From assembly GCA_021808185.1 (NCBI GenBank), contig JAKBCB010000047.1, positions 1 through 13,353 on the forward strand: DNA of 13,353 bases, read 5' to 3'. Of the stretch, positions 1 through 5,756 are shown in pieces. This stretch comes from Pseudomonadota bacterium (lineage in GTDB: Bacteria > Pseudomonadota > Alphaproteobacteria > Acetobacterales > Acetobacteraceae). The translations under genes were made by a program, and so were the position numbers. Positions within the stretch are counted from its first letter, which is position 1, and every line of letters begins with the position of its first letter. The notes below the pieces were generated by a model. That model worked only from the letters and a program-made list of their open reading frames with translations. It had not been told where the DNA came from and did no database searches.

Positions 1-1
1 G

Positions 2-217
2 CGCCCGTTCCAGCGCGTGACCGGGCGGCGCTGGATCGGCACCGCCTTCGGTGGCGCACGCGGCCGCACGGACGTGCCGCGCATCGTCGATTGGTACATG
101 GACGGCAAGATCAACATCGACGACATGATCACGCACGTCCTGCCGCTCGACCGCATCAACGAGGGCTTCGATCTGATGGCGGCGGGCGAGTCGATCCGAT
201 CGGTGGTGGTTTACTGA
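2..217 (+). CDS. frmA: Class III alcohol dehydrogenase / S-(hydroxymethyl)glutathione dehydrogenase, C-terminal fragment
   Basis: This is the last 71 codons of a gene that begins before the window; the frame is open from base 2 to the TGA at 215-217. The family is the zinc-dependent, NAD-linked dehydrogenase that oxidises S-hydroxymethylglutathione (formaldehyde plus glutathione) to S-formylglutathione in the cytoplasm. The fragment carries the well conserved C-terminal signature of class III enzymes: GTAFGGARGRTDVP, then DWYMDGKINIDDMITH, then INEGFDLM and the ending ESIRSVVVY. The zinc ligands and most of the nucleotide fold lie outside the window. It converges on pqqE with only 4 bp between the two stop codons. 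Being next to PQQ genes suggests C1 or alcohol metabolism, but its transcription is opposite. Family assignment is secure; the gene symbol varies between organisms (frmA, adhI, flhA). Confidence 0.93.
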   Translation, partial: RPFQRVTGRRWIGTAFGGARGRTDVPRIVDWYMDGKINIDDMITHVLPLDRINEGFDLMAAGESIRSVVVY

Positions 218-221
218 TCCG

Positions 222-1325
222 TCAGGCCATCACGCCGAGATTGGCGCCGACGCGACGATAGACGAACGCGGGCGGCGGCGCCTCCGCCTCCTGCGCGGCC
301 TCGGCCATGATGGCGTGGTCCGGGGCGAGTTCGCACGCGGGATCGGTGCGCCCGGCGTCGCCGGTCAACGCGAATGCCTGGCAGCGGCAGCCACCCCAGT
401 CGATCTCGCGCCGGTCGCAGCTCTTGCAGGGTTCCGGCATCCAGTGCGTGCCGCGATAGCGCGCGAATGGCTCCGAGTGATTCCAGATGTCGGCAAGCGT
501 CTCCTCGCGGATGCTCGGCCACGCGAACGCCGGCAGCGTCTCCGCCGCATGGCACGGCAGCACGCGCCCGGCCGGGGAGATGTTCACGAAGCGCCGAGCC
601 CAGCCGCCCATGCAGCCCTTCGGCTCGGCGGCGTAGTAGTCGGGCACCACGTAATCGATCACCATCGTGCCGCGCAGCCGCTCGCGGGCGGCGAACACGG
701 CGGCGGTGCAGGCATCCAGTTCCGCGCGCGTCGGCAGCAGGGCGGCGCGATTCAGCAGCCCCCAGCCGTAATACTGCACGTTTGCGATCTCGATGCGTCC
801 GGCGCCGAACGCCTCGCCCATCGCGATCATCTGCGGCACGCGCGCGATGTTGTGGCGATGCACGACGAAATTCAGCGTCAGCGCCAGCCCCGCGTCGCGC
901 ACCAGTTCCGCCGCCGCGAGCTTCTTGGCGTGGCCGCCGGCGTAGTTGCCGATGCGGTCGGCGCCCTCGGCGTCCGCGTCCTGGAAGCTGATCTGCACAT
1001 GGTCCAGGCCCGCGTCGGCCAGTGCCGCCAGCGTGCGCGGGTTCAGCAACACCGCCGACGTGATCAGGTTGCTGTAAAGCCCCAGCGAGGCCGCGTGCCG
1101 CACGAGGTCGGGCAGATCGGGCCGCGCCATCGGCTCGCCGCCGGAGAAATGCACCTGCAACACACCAAGGGCCGCCGCCTGATCGAGCACGGACACCCAT
1201 TCGTCCGTCGAGAGTTCCGCACCCGCGCGCTCCAGCTTCAGCGGGTTGGAGCAGTATGGGCATTGCAGCGGGCAGCGATGCGTCAGCTCCAGCAGCAGGC
1301 TCATCGGCGGGTCGGGCAGGTTCAC
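222..1325 (-). CDS. pqqE: PQQ biosynthesis radical SAM protein PqqE
   Basis: A 367-residue radical S-adenosylmethionine enzyme. With PqqD as peptide chaperone it forms the carbon-carbon bond between the conserved Glu and Tyr of PqqA, the first committed step of pyrroloquinoline quinone synthesis. The CxxxCxxC cluster motif is present at C18, C22 and C25 (THRCPLQCPYCSNP), followed by a GGEP motif (SGGEPMARPDL). The C-terminal SPASM region has several cysteines (GRVLPCH, EPCKSCD, WGGCRC, DPACEL) that would bind the auxiliary Fe-S clusters. I chose the GTG at 1325-1323, because it gives a GTGA overlap with the pqqD stop and a normal length. The frame stays open to base 1415, but that extension runs through pqqD and has no family resemblance. 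It is the last gene of the pqqABCDE unit and probably translationally coupled to pqqD. Confidence 0.97.
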   Translation of the reverse strand: MNLPDPPMSLLLELTHRCPLQCPYCSNPLKLERAGAELSTDEWVSVLDQAAALGVLQVHFSGGEPMARPDLPDLVRHAASLGLYSNLITSAVLLNPRTLAALADAGLDHVQISFQDADAEGADRIGNYAGGHAKKLAAAELVRDAGLALTLNFVVHRHNIARVPQMIAMGEAFGAGRIEIANVQYYGWGLLNRAALLPTRAELDACTAAVFAARERLRGTMVIDYVVPDYYAAEPKGCMGGWARRFVNISPAGRVLPCHAAETLPAFAWPSIREETLADIWNHSEPFARYRGTHWMPEPCKSCDRREIDWGGCRCQAFALTGDAGRTDPACELAPDHAIMAEAAQEAEAPPPAFVYRRVGANLGVMA

Positions 1326-1603
1326 CACGTCATCACCCCTTTGTCCGCCAAATCCTGCAACAGCGCCGCCACGTCCGCCATCACCAGGTCGGTGGGGGCG
1401 TTGAAGCGCGCGCACAGATCCTCGGCGATCGCCCCCAGCGAGCGCGCGCCGTCCACCAATTTCAGCACCTCGACCGCCTGCTCGTCGGGCAGGAACGCGC
1501 GCTCCGGTCCCAGCACCACCCAGGCCGCGCGCACCGTGTCGAAACGGAATTTGGTTCCGCGTCGGAACGCCGGCACGCGGTCGGCCTGCGCGGTCTCGGT
1601 CAT
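1322..1603 (-). CDS. pqqD: PQQ biosynthesis peptide chaperone PqqD
   Basis: A 93-residue protein of the PqqD family (RiPP recognition element fold). It binds the PqqA precursor peptide and presents it to PqqE. Family features visible are the N-terminal PAFRRGTKFRFDTVRAAWVVLGPER strand segment (split: PAFRRGTKF, then VRAAWVVLGPER), the ..VLKLVDGARSLGAIAEDL.. helix-turn region around residues 46-63, and an acidic/hydrophobic C-terminal helix (DVAALLQDLADKGV). Length matches free-standing PqqD of about 90 residues, so it is neither fused to PqqC nor to PqqE as in some species. The ATG at 1603-1601 overlaps the pqqC stop (ATGA), and its own TGA overlaps the pqqE GTG. This arrangement implies coupled translation of C, D and E. 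Confidence 0.96.
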   Translation of the reverse strand: MTETAQADRVPAFRRGTKFRFDTVRAAWVVLGPERAFLPDEQAVEVLKLVDGARSLGAIAEDLCARFNAPTDLVMADVAALLQDLADKGVMTW

Positions 1604-2343
1604 GCTGGCACGAACGCCCCCGGCGGAATCAGCCCCGGCGTCACATAGGCGTAGTGCAGCGCGTCGAGTTGCGCCCACAGCACGTCGCACTTGAAGCGCA
1701 GCGCGCCCAGCACGGCCTCCTGCTCCGTACGCGTGCGGGCATGTTCCTTGACGTAGCCGAGCGCGAATTGCACGTCGCGCGGCGCTTGCGTCAGCCGCGG
1801 CGTGAAATAGGCCAGCGTGTCTTTGGTGATCCAGTCGTAGTTGGCCAACATGCCGGATACGCGCTCGCTGATGATCGTTGGCGAGAACATCTCGGTCAGC
1901 GAGGACGCGATCGCCTCCAGGATGCTGCGGTCGCGCACGAAGGCCACATAGGCGTCCACGGCAAAGCGCGTCGTCGGCAGAATCCCCTGGGTCGATTCGG
2001 CGTAGGCGAGGTCGAGCCCGACGCCTTCGACCAGCTTCATCCAGCGCGCGATGCCGCCCGTGCCCGGCGAATCGCCGTCGTGATCCACGATGCGGCGGCG
2101 CCATTCGCGCCGCAGCTCCGGCGTCGGCAGGCGCGCGAGCAAGGTCGCGTCCTTCACCGGGATCATCGCCTGATAATAGTAGCGGTTGAGCGCCCATGCC
2201 TGCACCTGCGCGCGCGAACATTGGCCCGCGTGTAGCATCTTATGAAATGGGTGCAGGTTATGGTACCGCTCGGCGCCGATGCGGCGCAGCGCCGCCTCCA
2301 ACTCGTCCGGCGACAGCGGTATGGCGGGGGCAATATGGTTCAC
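1600..2343 (-). CDS. pqqC: Pyrroloquinoline-quinone synthase PqqC
   Basis: A 247-residue cofactor-less oxidase that carries out the last step of PQQ synthesis: ring closure and eight-electron oxidation of AHQQ with molecular oxygen. Typical PqqC motifs are present: YHNLHPFHKML (residues 27-37, active-site histidines), the NRYYYQ helix (53-58) leading to IPVKDA with K64, a DHDGD segment, and EMFSPTIISERVSGM. The usual length is 240-250 residues. The start is the GTG at 2343-2341, which overlaps the pqqB stop by four bases (GTGA) and is followed by NHIAPAIPLSPDELEAALR, the expected N-terminus. The frame is open 12 codons further upstream but only inside pqqB. It overlaps pqqD at its 3' end. Confidence 0.97.
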   Translation of the reverse strand: MNHIAPAIPLSPDELEAALRRIGAERYHNLHPFHKMLHAGQCSRAQVQAWALNRYYYQAMIPVKDATLLARLPTPELRREWRRRIVDHDGDSPGTGGIARWMKLVEGVGLDLAYAESTQGILPTTRFAVDAYVAFVRDRSILEAIASSLTEMFSPTIISERVSGMLANYDWITKDTLAYFTPRLTQAPRDVQFALGYVKEHARTRTEQEAVLGALRFKCDVLWAQLDALHYAYVTPGLIPPGAFVPA

Positions 2344-3263
2344 AGCTCGATCCTCATCCCATCGTATCCGACGTTCCAACCCATCGAGCGCACTTCGGCA
2401 CTCTGCGGCGAATCATCCAGCAGGACGGGGTTGCTGTTATTGATATGGATCAAGACTTTTTGCCGGACATCGAGGTCGGCGAAGGCGGCAAGCGTGCCCT
2501 CGGGTCCACTGAGGCTCATATGCCCCATGCGCAGCCCGGTCTTAGGGCCGAGCCCCGCGCGGATCATTTCCTCGTCATCCCAGAGCGTGCCGTCGAAGAA
2601 CACGAGATCCGCCCCGCGCAGCCGCTCGCCGAGGCGCGGTGTCATCGCGGCACAGCCGGGGATGAAGAACATCCGGTGGCGTCCGTCGCTGACACAAGCG
2701 CCGACGGTGTTGCCGTCCTCGGCGATGGCGGGGGCCTCGCCCGGCCGCTCCAGATACAGCGGCACCTTTCCCGGCACCGCGAACAATTCCACGCTCAGCC
2801 CGCAAGCCGTGCCGTCCGGCTGCCGCACGTCGAACGGCACGCCGAGCGCCACCGCGCGGCGCATCACGATGTCGCGCGCCAGAACCTCGAAAATCGGATT
2901 GGCGTCGAGCACATCGAGCACGCGCGGGGCGGCATGGACGGTGAATGGCTGGCGTTCGCGCATCACCAGCAGCCCGGCGATCGCATCCACGTCGCCGCCG
3001 GTCAACACCACCGCGGCGATCGGGGTGGAGCGCAGGCCGACTCGGGGATGAAGGAACTCGTTGGCCTCGATCTGCTGGCGCAGGTCGGGCGAGGCATTCA
3101 GCAGCACCCAGGACTGCCCGCCATCGCCGCTGACGGCGACCGAGGCTTGCGTGCGCGCGGGTGCGTGCCCGTCAACAGCCCGGGCGCGGCGGCACCCAGG
3201 CGCGTTCGAATTCCATTGCGGAAATCCGCCACCGGCGGCCGCGCCGAGGACGGCTGCAAGCAT
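2340..3263 (-). CDS. pqqB: PQQ biosynthesis protein PqqB (metallo-beta-lactamase fold)
   Basis: A 307-residue metallo-beta-lactamase-fold protein. The family has been proposed to hydroxylate the Glu-Tyr crosslinked intermediate, and earlier a transport role was suggested. Signatures: the N-terminal LGAAAGGGFPQWN (residues 6-18), LNASPDLRQQI (55-65), LTGGDVDAIAGLL, a GNTVGACV..FFIPGCA region, FFDGTLWDDEEM and the C-terminal HINNSNPVL. Two oddities are seen. The N-terminal CxCxxC-type zinc motif known in many PqqB proteins is degenerate, reading S19, A21, C24. The DVDH-type motif also has Ala in place of the His. Both may be features of an alphaproteobacterial subgroup. The ATG at 3263 has only a weak purine-rich site (GGCGGG) before it. 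pqqB is 58 bp from pqqA and overlaps pqqC. Confidence 0.95.
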   Translation of the reverse strand: MLAAVLGAAAGGGFPQWNSNAPGCRRARAVDGHAPARTQASVAVSGDGGQSWVLLNASPDLRQQIEANEFLHPRVGLRSTPIAAVVLTGGDVDAIAGLLVMRERQPFTVHAAPRVLDVLDANPIFEVLARDIVMRRAVALGVPFDVRQPDGTACGLSVELFAVPGKVPLYLERPGEAPAIAEDGNTVGACVSDGRHRMFFIPGCAAMTPRLGERLRGADLVFFDGTLWDDEEMIRAGLGPKTGLRMGHMSLSGPEGTLAAFADLDVRQKVLIHINNSNPVLLDDSPQSAEVRSMGWNVGYDGMRIEL

Positions 3264-3273
3264 TTTGAACCCG

Positions 3274-3321
3274 CCAAGCCGAGTCGCGCGGCGCCCGTCG
3301 GGCGCCGCGCGACCAAGCCGA
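3274..3321. repeat. 9-bp direct repeats CCAAGCCGA flanking the pqqA-pqqB hairpin
   Basis: CCAAGCCGA occurs at 3274-3282 and again at 3313-3321. The first copy abuts the hairpin exactly and the second shares its final base. The second copy ends right at the pqqA stop codon (TAA, complement of 3322-3324). A palindrome bracketed by direct repeats has the look of a small inserted palindromic element with a target duplication. It could also be a chance or slippage duplication. I see no second copy of the palindrome in the window. Confidence 0.6.
3283..3313 (-). promoter_or_regulatory. Perfect 14-bp inverted repeat between pqqA and pqqB
   Basis: GTCGCGCGGCGCCC at 3283-3296 and its exact complement at 3300-3313 surround a 3-nt loop. 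The hairpin begins nine bases after the pqqA stop codon. No T-run follows on the minus strand, so it is not a standard intrinsic terminator. A hairpin here could protect the 3' end of a short pqqA message or cause partial termination, so that precursor peptide is made in excess of PqqBCDE. Excess pqqA transcript over downstream genes has been reported in methylotrophs. The role in this sequence is inferred. The element is flanked by 9-bp direct repeats (listed separately). Confidence 0.75.
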
Positions 3322-3402
3322 TTACTTCAGACGCGCGCAGACGTAGCTGTTGATCTCACCGCCCAGCGCGACTTCGACGATCTTCGGGGTCTTCCAGGTC
3401 AT
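3322..3402 (-). CDS. pqqA: PQQ precursor peptide PqqA
   Basis: A 26-residue peptide, too short for routine gene calling: it begins MTWKTPKIVEVALG and ends INSYVCARLK. It is the ribosomally made substrate from which PQQ is built. The two residues that become the cofactor are present with the required spacing, Glu16 and Tyr20 (E-I-N-S-Y), and the preceding TPKIVEVALGGE is the canonical PqqA leader. The ATG at 3402-3400 has a strong Shine-Dalgarno site, GGAGGAG (complement of 3409-3415), with a 6-nt spacer. An in-frame ATG at 3417 would put that site inside the coding region, so it was not chosen. It is the first gene of the pqq unit, separated from pqqB by a hairpin and 39 bp downstream of a small exported protein. 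Confidence 0.98.
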   Translation of the reverse strand: MTWKTPKIVEVALGGEINSYVCARLK

Positions 3403-3408
3403 CTCGTG

Positions 3409-3415
3409 CTCCTCC
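3409..3415 (-). promoter_or_regulatory. Strong ribosome binding site of pqqA
   Basis: The minus strand reads GGAGGAG, a near-perfect anti-16S match 6 nt before the pqqA ATG. It decides the start codon against the in-frame ATG at 3417. It contrasts with the weak sites in front of pqqB-E, which fits high production of the precursor peptide. Confidence 0.85.
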
Positions 3416-3441
3416 ATTTTTGTTCATCACCGAAGTAAAGG

Positions 3442-3870
3442 CTACTCGCCTCGATCCGGTCCCGTCAAGCTGGGGGGCTTGGCCGCGATTGCCAGGTCCA
3501 GCGCCATAACGGCGGCATAAAATGTCTGCGCGTGATGCTCGGCGCAAAATTGCCCCAGAAAGCGCATCGCTGGCGCGGCCCACGGCGGGCGATAGGCGGT
3601 GTGCCGCATCTGGCCGCCCTCGGCCCGCGCCGTCAGATAGCCCTCCGCGAACGCGAAATAGGCGGCAAAGGCCGGCGTGCGCGGCTGCCAATCGGGGCCG
3701 CGCACCGGCCCCGCCGCCGCCTCGGTATCGGCCGCCGCCAGCAAGCCGGCGCAACTGTCCCATTCCTCGCGATTGAAGAACGTCGTCGGCCCGTCCTGTG
3801 CCCACGCCGCCGTCCCCGCCAACGCAAAGAGCAGCACCGCCGCCCCGCCCGCCGCGCCGATTTTTCTCAC
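3442..3870 (-). CDS. Small exported protein of unknown function upstream of pqqA
   Basis: A 142-residue protein that I do not recognise. Residues 1-24 form a clear Sec signal peptide: a basic start (MRK), a hydrophobic core (AAVLLFALAG) and an AWA cleavage site before Q25. The mature part is about 118 residues, rich in Ala and aromatic residues, with exactly two cysteines (C40 and C109) that could form a disulfide in the periplasm. Two aromatic helices stand out (AFAAYFAFAEGYL and QTFYAAVMALDLAI). The size and two-Cys helical layout recall HdeA- or Rap1a-like periplasmic proteins, but no diagnostic motif is seen. The start is a GTG preceded by GAGAGGAAAG, a good ribosome site. It ends 39 bp before pqqA in the same direction, so it may be co-transcribed with pqqABCDE. 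It shares the divergent promoter region with the PQQ dehydrogenase gene. Confidence 0.8.
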   Translation of the reverse strand: MRKIGAAGGAAVLLFALAGTAAWAQDGPTTFFNREEWDSCAGLLAAADTEAAAGPVRGPDWQPRTPAFAAYFAFAEGYLTARAEGGQMRHTAYRPPWAAPAMRFLGQFCAEHHAQTFYAAVMALDLAIAAKPPSLTGPDRGE

Positions 3871-3991
3871 CGCGCTTTCCTCTCGCGAAAGACCCGCTTG
3901 AGCCGCCGCGAAACTACGCTATAAAACCATTTCCGGGAATGCCGGACGGAAGCCCCGTGCGCAGCGGGGTGGGATACGGGGGGAATATCTG
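3871..3991. promoter_or_regulatory. Divergent promoter region between the pqq side and the PQQ dehydrogenase operon
   Basis: A 121-bp gap holds all signals for two opposite transcription units. Rightwards, TTGAGC (3898-3903), a 16-bp spacer and TATAAA (3920-3925) make a plausible sigma-70 promoter, unusually AT-rich for this genome. A 14-bp near-palindrome lies just downstream (3928-3941). A short hairpin, CCCCG (3953-3957) with CGGGG (3965-3969), follows in the leader, and a G-run (3978-3983) is the likely ribosome site for the ATG at 3992. Leftwards, the only clear signal is the ribosome site GAGAGGAAAG before the GTG at 3870. Promoter positions are read by eye. Confidence 0.5.
3928..3941. 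promoter_or_regulatory. Operator-like near-palindrome CATTTCCGGGAATG
   Basis: The 7-bp arms pair at six of seven positions (only 3932/3937 mismatch). It begins 2 bp after the putative -10 box at 3920-3925, where a bound repressor would block initiation in both directions. I cannot name the regulator. The site could be chance. Confidence 0.3.
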
Positions 3992-5245
3992 ATGAAGCAG
4001 CTGTTACTCAGTGCGGTAGCTGTTGTGTTCGCGGGCTCGGCCTATGCCCAGAACGCCAACCAGGCCGACACGTTCAAGAAGCTCGAAGACATGCATGTGG
4101 CGGGTACGCCGCTTGACATGGAAACGATCCCGCAGGGCGGCGCCAAGGCCGAGGAGCTGAAGGCCAACCTGAAGGCGATCAAACTGCCGGCGGGTTTCAA
4201 GATCGACCTGTATGCGATCGTGCCCGACGCGCGCGACATGGCGGTGGCGAACAACGAATCCGTGGTGTTCGTCGGCACCCGCAAGCAGAAGGTGTGGTCG
4301 GTCAGCGACCGCACGCATTCGCGCGTCGCCGACGAGGTGAAGGTGTTCGCCCCCGGCATCAAGTTCTCGCTGCCGAACGGCGTGTGCATGAGCAAGGACG
4401 GCCTGCTCTACGTTGCCGAGCAGAACCGCCTGCTGGCCTTCCCGGCCGCCGAGTTCTTCTACGAGTCGCCGGATGTCGCCGTTTCGGTCGTCGCCGAGAC
4501 GCTGATCCCCAAGACCGAGGAGAGCTACAACCACACCGCCCGCGTCTGCCGCATCGGGCCGGACAACAAGCTGTACGTCACCCTCGGCCAGCCGTACAAC
4601 GTGCCGCCGAAGGAGAAGCTGGCGCTGTACAGCGAGGTCGGGATCGGCGGCATCATCCGCATGGACCGCGACGGCTCCAACCGCGAAGTGTTCGCCCGCG
4701 GCGTGCGCAACTCCGTCGGCATGGACTTCAACCCGAAGAACGGCGAACTGTGGTTCACCGACAATCAGGTTGACGGCATGGGCGACGACATCCCCGCCGG
4801 CGAACTGAACCGCGCGCCGAAGATCGGCATGAACTTCGGCTTCCCGTGGTACGGCGGCGGTCACACCCGCACCGTGGAATATAAGGACGAGACGCCGCCC
4901 GAAGGCGTGACCTTCCCGGAAGTCGAGACCGTGGCGCACGCCGCCGACCTCGGCATGCAGTTCTACACCGGCAAGATGTTCCCGGAGAAATACCGCGGCG
5001 CCATCTTCAGCGTGCAGCACGGCTCGTGGAACCGCACCGTCCCGGTCGGCGCCCGCGTCATGGTGACGTATCTGAAGCCGGACGGCACCGCCGACCACAT
5101 GGAGCCGTTCGCCGAAGGCTGGCTGAACGACGAGACTGGCGAATACAGCGGCCGCCCGGTTGACGTGGCGATGCTCAAGGACGGCAGCCTGCTGGTCAGC
5201 GACGACTACTCTGGTGCGATCTATCGCATCAGCTACCACAAGTGA
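3992..5245 (+). CDS. Exported PQQ-dependent sugar (sorbosone-type) dehydrogenase
   Basis: A 417-residue periplasmic protein of the glucose/sorbosone dehydrogenase family, a six-bladed beta-propeller using PQQ and calcium to oxidise aldoses or related aldehydes and pass electrons to a cytochrome or quinone. A signal peptide covers residues 1-19 (LLLSAVAVVFAGSAYA, cleaved before Q20). Family landmarks: LPAGFKIDLYA (65-75), FSLPNGVCM (125-133), YNHTARVCRIGPDNKLYVTLG (split as YNHTARV and GPDNKLYVTLG), in which H181 aligns with the catalytic histidine of soluble glucose dehydrogenase. Further on are RGVRNSVGMDF (236-246), WFTDNQVDGMGDD, NFGFPWYGGG (281-290), QHGSWNR (342-348) and GRPVDVAMLKDGSLLVSDD (387-405). 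It overlaps the next cytochrome c gene by 4 bp and is transcribed away from the pqq operon, so it is probably a main user of that PQQ. The actual substrate cannot be told from sequence. Confidence 0.92.
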   Translation: MKQLLLSAVAVVFAGSAYAQNANQADTFKKLEDMHVAGTPLDMETIPQGGAKAEELKANLKAIKLPAGFKIDLYAIVPDARDMAVANNESVVFVGTRKQKVWSVSDRTHSRVADEVKVFAPGIKFSLPNGVCMSKDGLLYVAEQNRLLAFPAAEFFYESPDVAVSVVAETLIPKTEESYNHTARVCRIGPDNKLYVTLGQPYNVPPKEKLALYSEVGIGGIIRMDRDGSNREVFARGVRNSVGMDFNPKNGELWFTDNQVDGMGDDIPAGELNRAPKIGMNFGFPWYGGGHTRTVEYKDETPPEGVTFPEVETVAHAADLGMQFYTGKMFPEKYRGAIFSVQHGSWNRTVPVGARVMVTYLKPDGTADHMEPFAEGWLNDETGEYSGRPVDVAMLKDGSLLVSDDYSGAIYRISYHK

Positions 5246-5634
5246 GGCGCCGCACCCCAACGGCGGCGGTGGTGGCGGGCAGGGTGCGAACCCTGCTCGC
5301 CGGCTGCGCGCTTGCTGGCGCGGTGCTGTTCGGCGGCCAGTCGGCGGGGGCACAAGAACCCCCCGTCGGCGACCCGATCGCCGGACGCAAGGTCGTGCAT
5401 ATCTGCTCGGTCTGCCACGGGTCCGATGGTATCGCCAAACTTCCGGAGGCGGCGAACCTCGCTGGCCAGAACGCCAGCTACATCATACGACAACTGATGG
5501 CGTTCCGTGATGGATCGCGCAAAAACGAGACCATGACGGTACTTGCTGCCGGGCTGAGCAACGCGCAGATCGCCGATGTTGCCGCATACTACAGCGGCAT
5601 TCAAATTCAGGTGATGAAGATTCCGGGGCAATAA
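5242..5634 (+). CDS. Exported class I cytochrome c, partner of the PQQ dehydrogenase
   Basis: A 130-residue single-haem c-type cytochrome. After a signal peptide (hydrophobic LLAGCALAGAVLFGG, probable cleavage after GAQ-type Ala near residue 37) comes the haem site C55-SVC58-H59, followed by GSDGIAKLPEAANLAGQ. M98 in NETMTVLAAGLSNAQIADVAAYY (split: NETMTVLAAGL, then IADVAAYY) is the likely axial methionine. The pattern is that of cytochrome c553/c4-like acceptors. The GTG start overlaps the dehydrogenase stop (GTGA) and has no ribosome site of its own, so translation is probably coupled. A GTG at 5284 would also give a usable signal peptide. By position it is the electron acceptor of the upstream enzyme, passing electrons on to a terminal oxidase. 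That role is inferred. Confidence 0.92.
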   Translation: MRRRTPTAAVVAGRVRTLLAGCALAGAVLFGGQSAGAQEPPVGDPIAGRKVVHICSVCHGSDGIAKLPEAANLAGQNASYIIRQLMAFRDGSRKNETMTVLAAGLSNAQIADVAAYYSGIQIQVMKIPGQ

Positions 5635-5733
5635 ATCCACCTCGCCGCCATCGCTGAACCCGATCACGTCATCAGCATTTTCAATCATTCCCGACCGTGA
5701 CAAGCGGTATTGGCAAGTCCATCGCGCTACGGC

Positions 5734-5749
5734 ATTGTCGCTGGACAAT
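5734..5749. promoter_or_regulatory. Operator-like palindrome ATTGTC-GCTG-GACAAT upstream of the OFA transporter
   Basis: Perfect 6-bp arms with a 4-bp spacer, 57 bp before the transporter ATG. It stands out as AT-rich in GC-rich surroundings. TTGT/ACAA half-sites in inverted order are typical of GntR-type (FCD subgroup) acid-responsive repressors, but the assignment is a guess and no regulator gene is in the window. Confidence 0.45.
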
Positions 5750-5756
5750 TTTTCGT

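Noticed and set aside
1326..1415. 30-codon upstream extension of pqqE
   Set aside because: It lies wholly inside pqqD, is Gly/Arg-rich and unlike PqqE N-termini. The GTGA overlap at 1322-1325 is a much better start.
315..1694. Long plus-strand open frame (459 codons) across pqqE, pqqD and the end of pqqC
   Set aside because: It runs antisense to three securely identified genes, has a low-complexity Arg/His/Ala/Gln-rich translation and no family resemblance. It is a by-product of high GC content.
3403..3417. Alternative pqqA start at the ATG at 3417 (five more residues)
   Set aside because: It would place the strong GGAGGAG site inside the gene. Known PqqA peptides begin M-x-W-x-x-P as from 3402.
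4004..5353. Minus-strand open frame of 449 codons under the PQQ dehydrogenase
   Set aside because: The translation is dominated by Val, His, Ala and Arg with no recognisable motif, and the opposite strand has a clear signal peptide and dehydrogenase motifs.
3992..5634. Methanol or ethanol dehydrogenase (quinoprotein ADH) with its cytochrome
   Set aside because: The length (417 residues), absence of tryptophan-docking motifs and of the vicinal-Cys motif, and the sorbosone/glucose dehydrogenase landmarks exclude the eight-bladed alcohol dehydrogenases.
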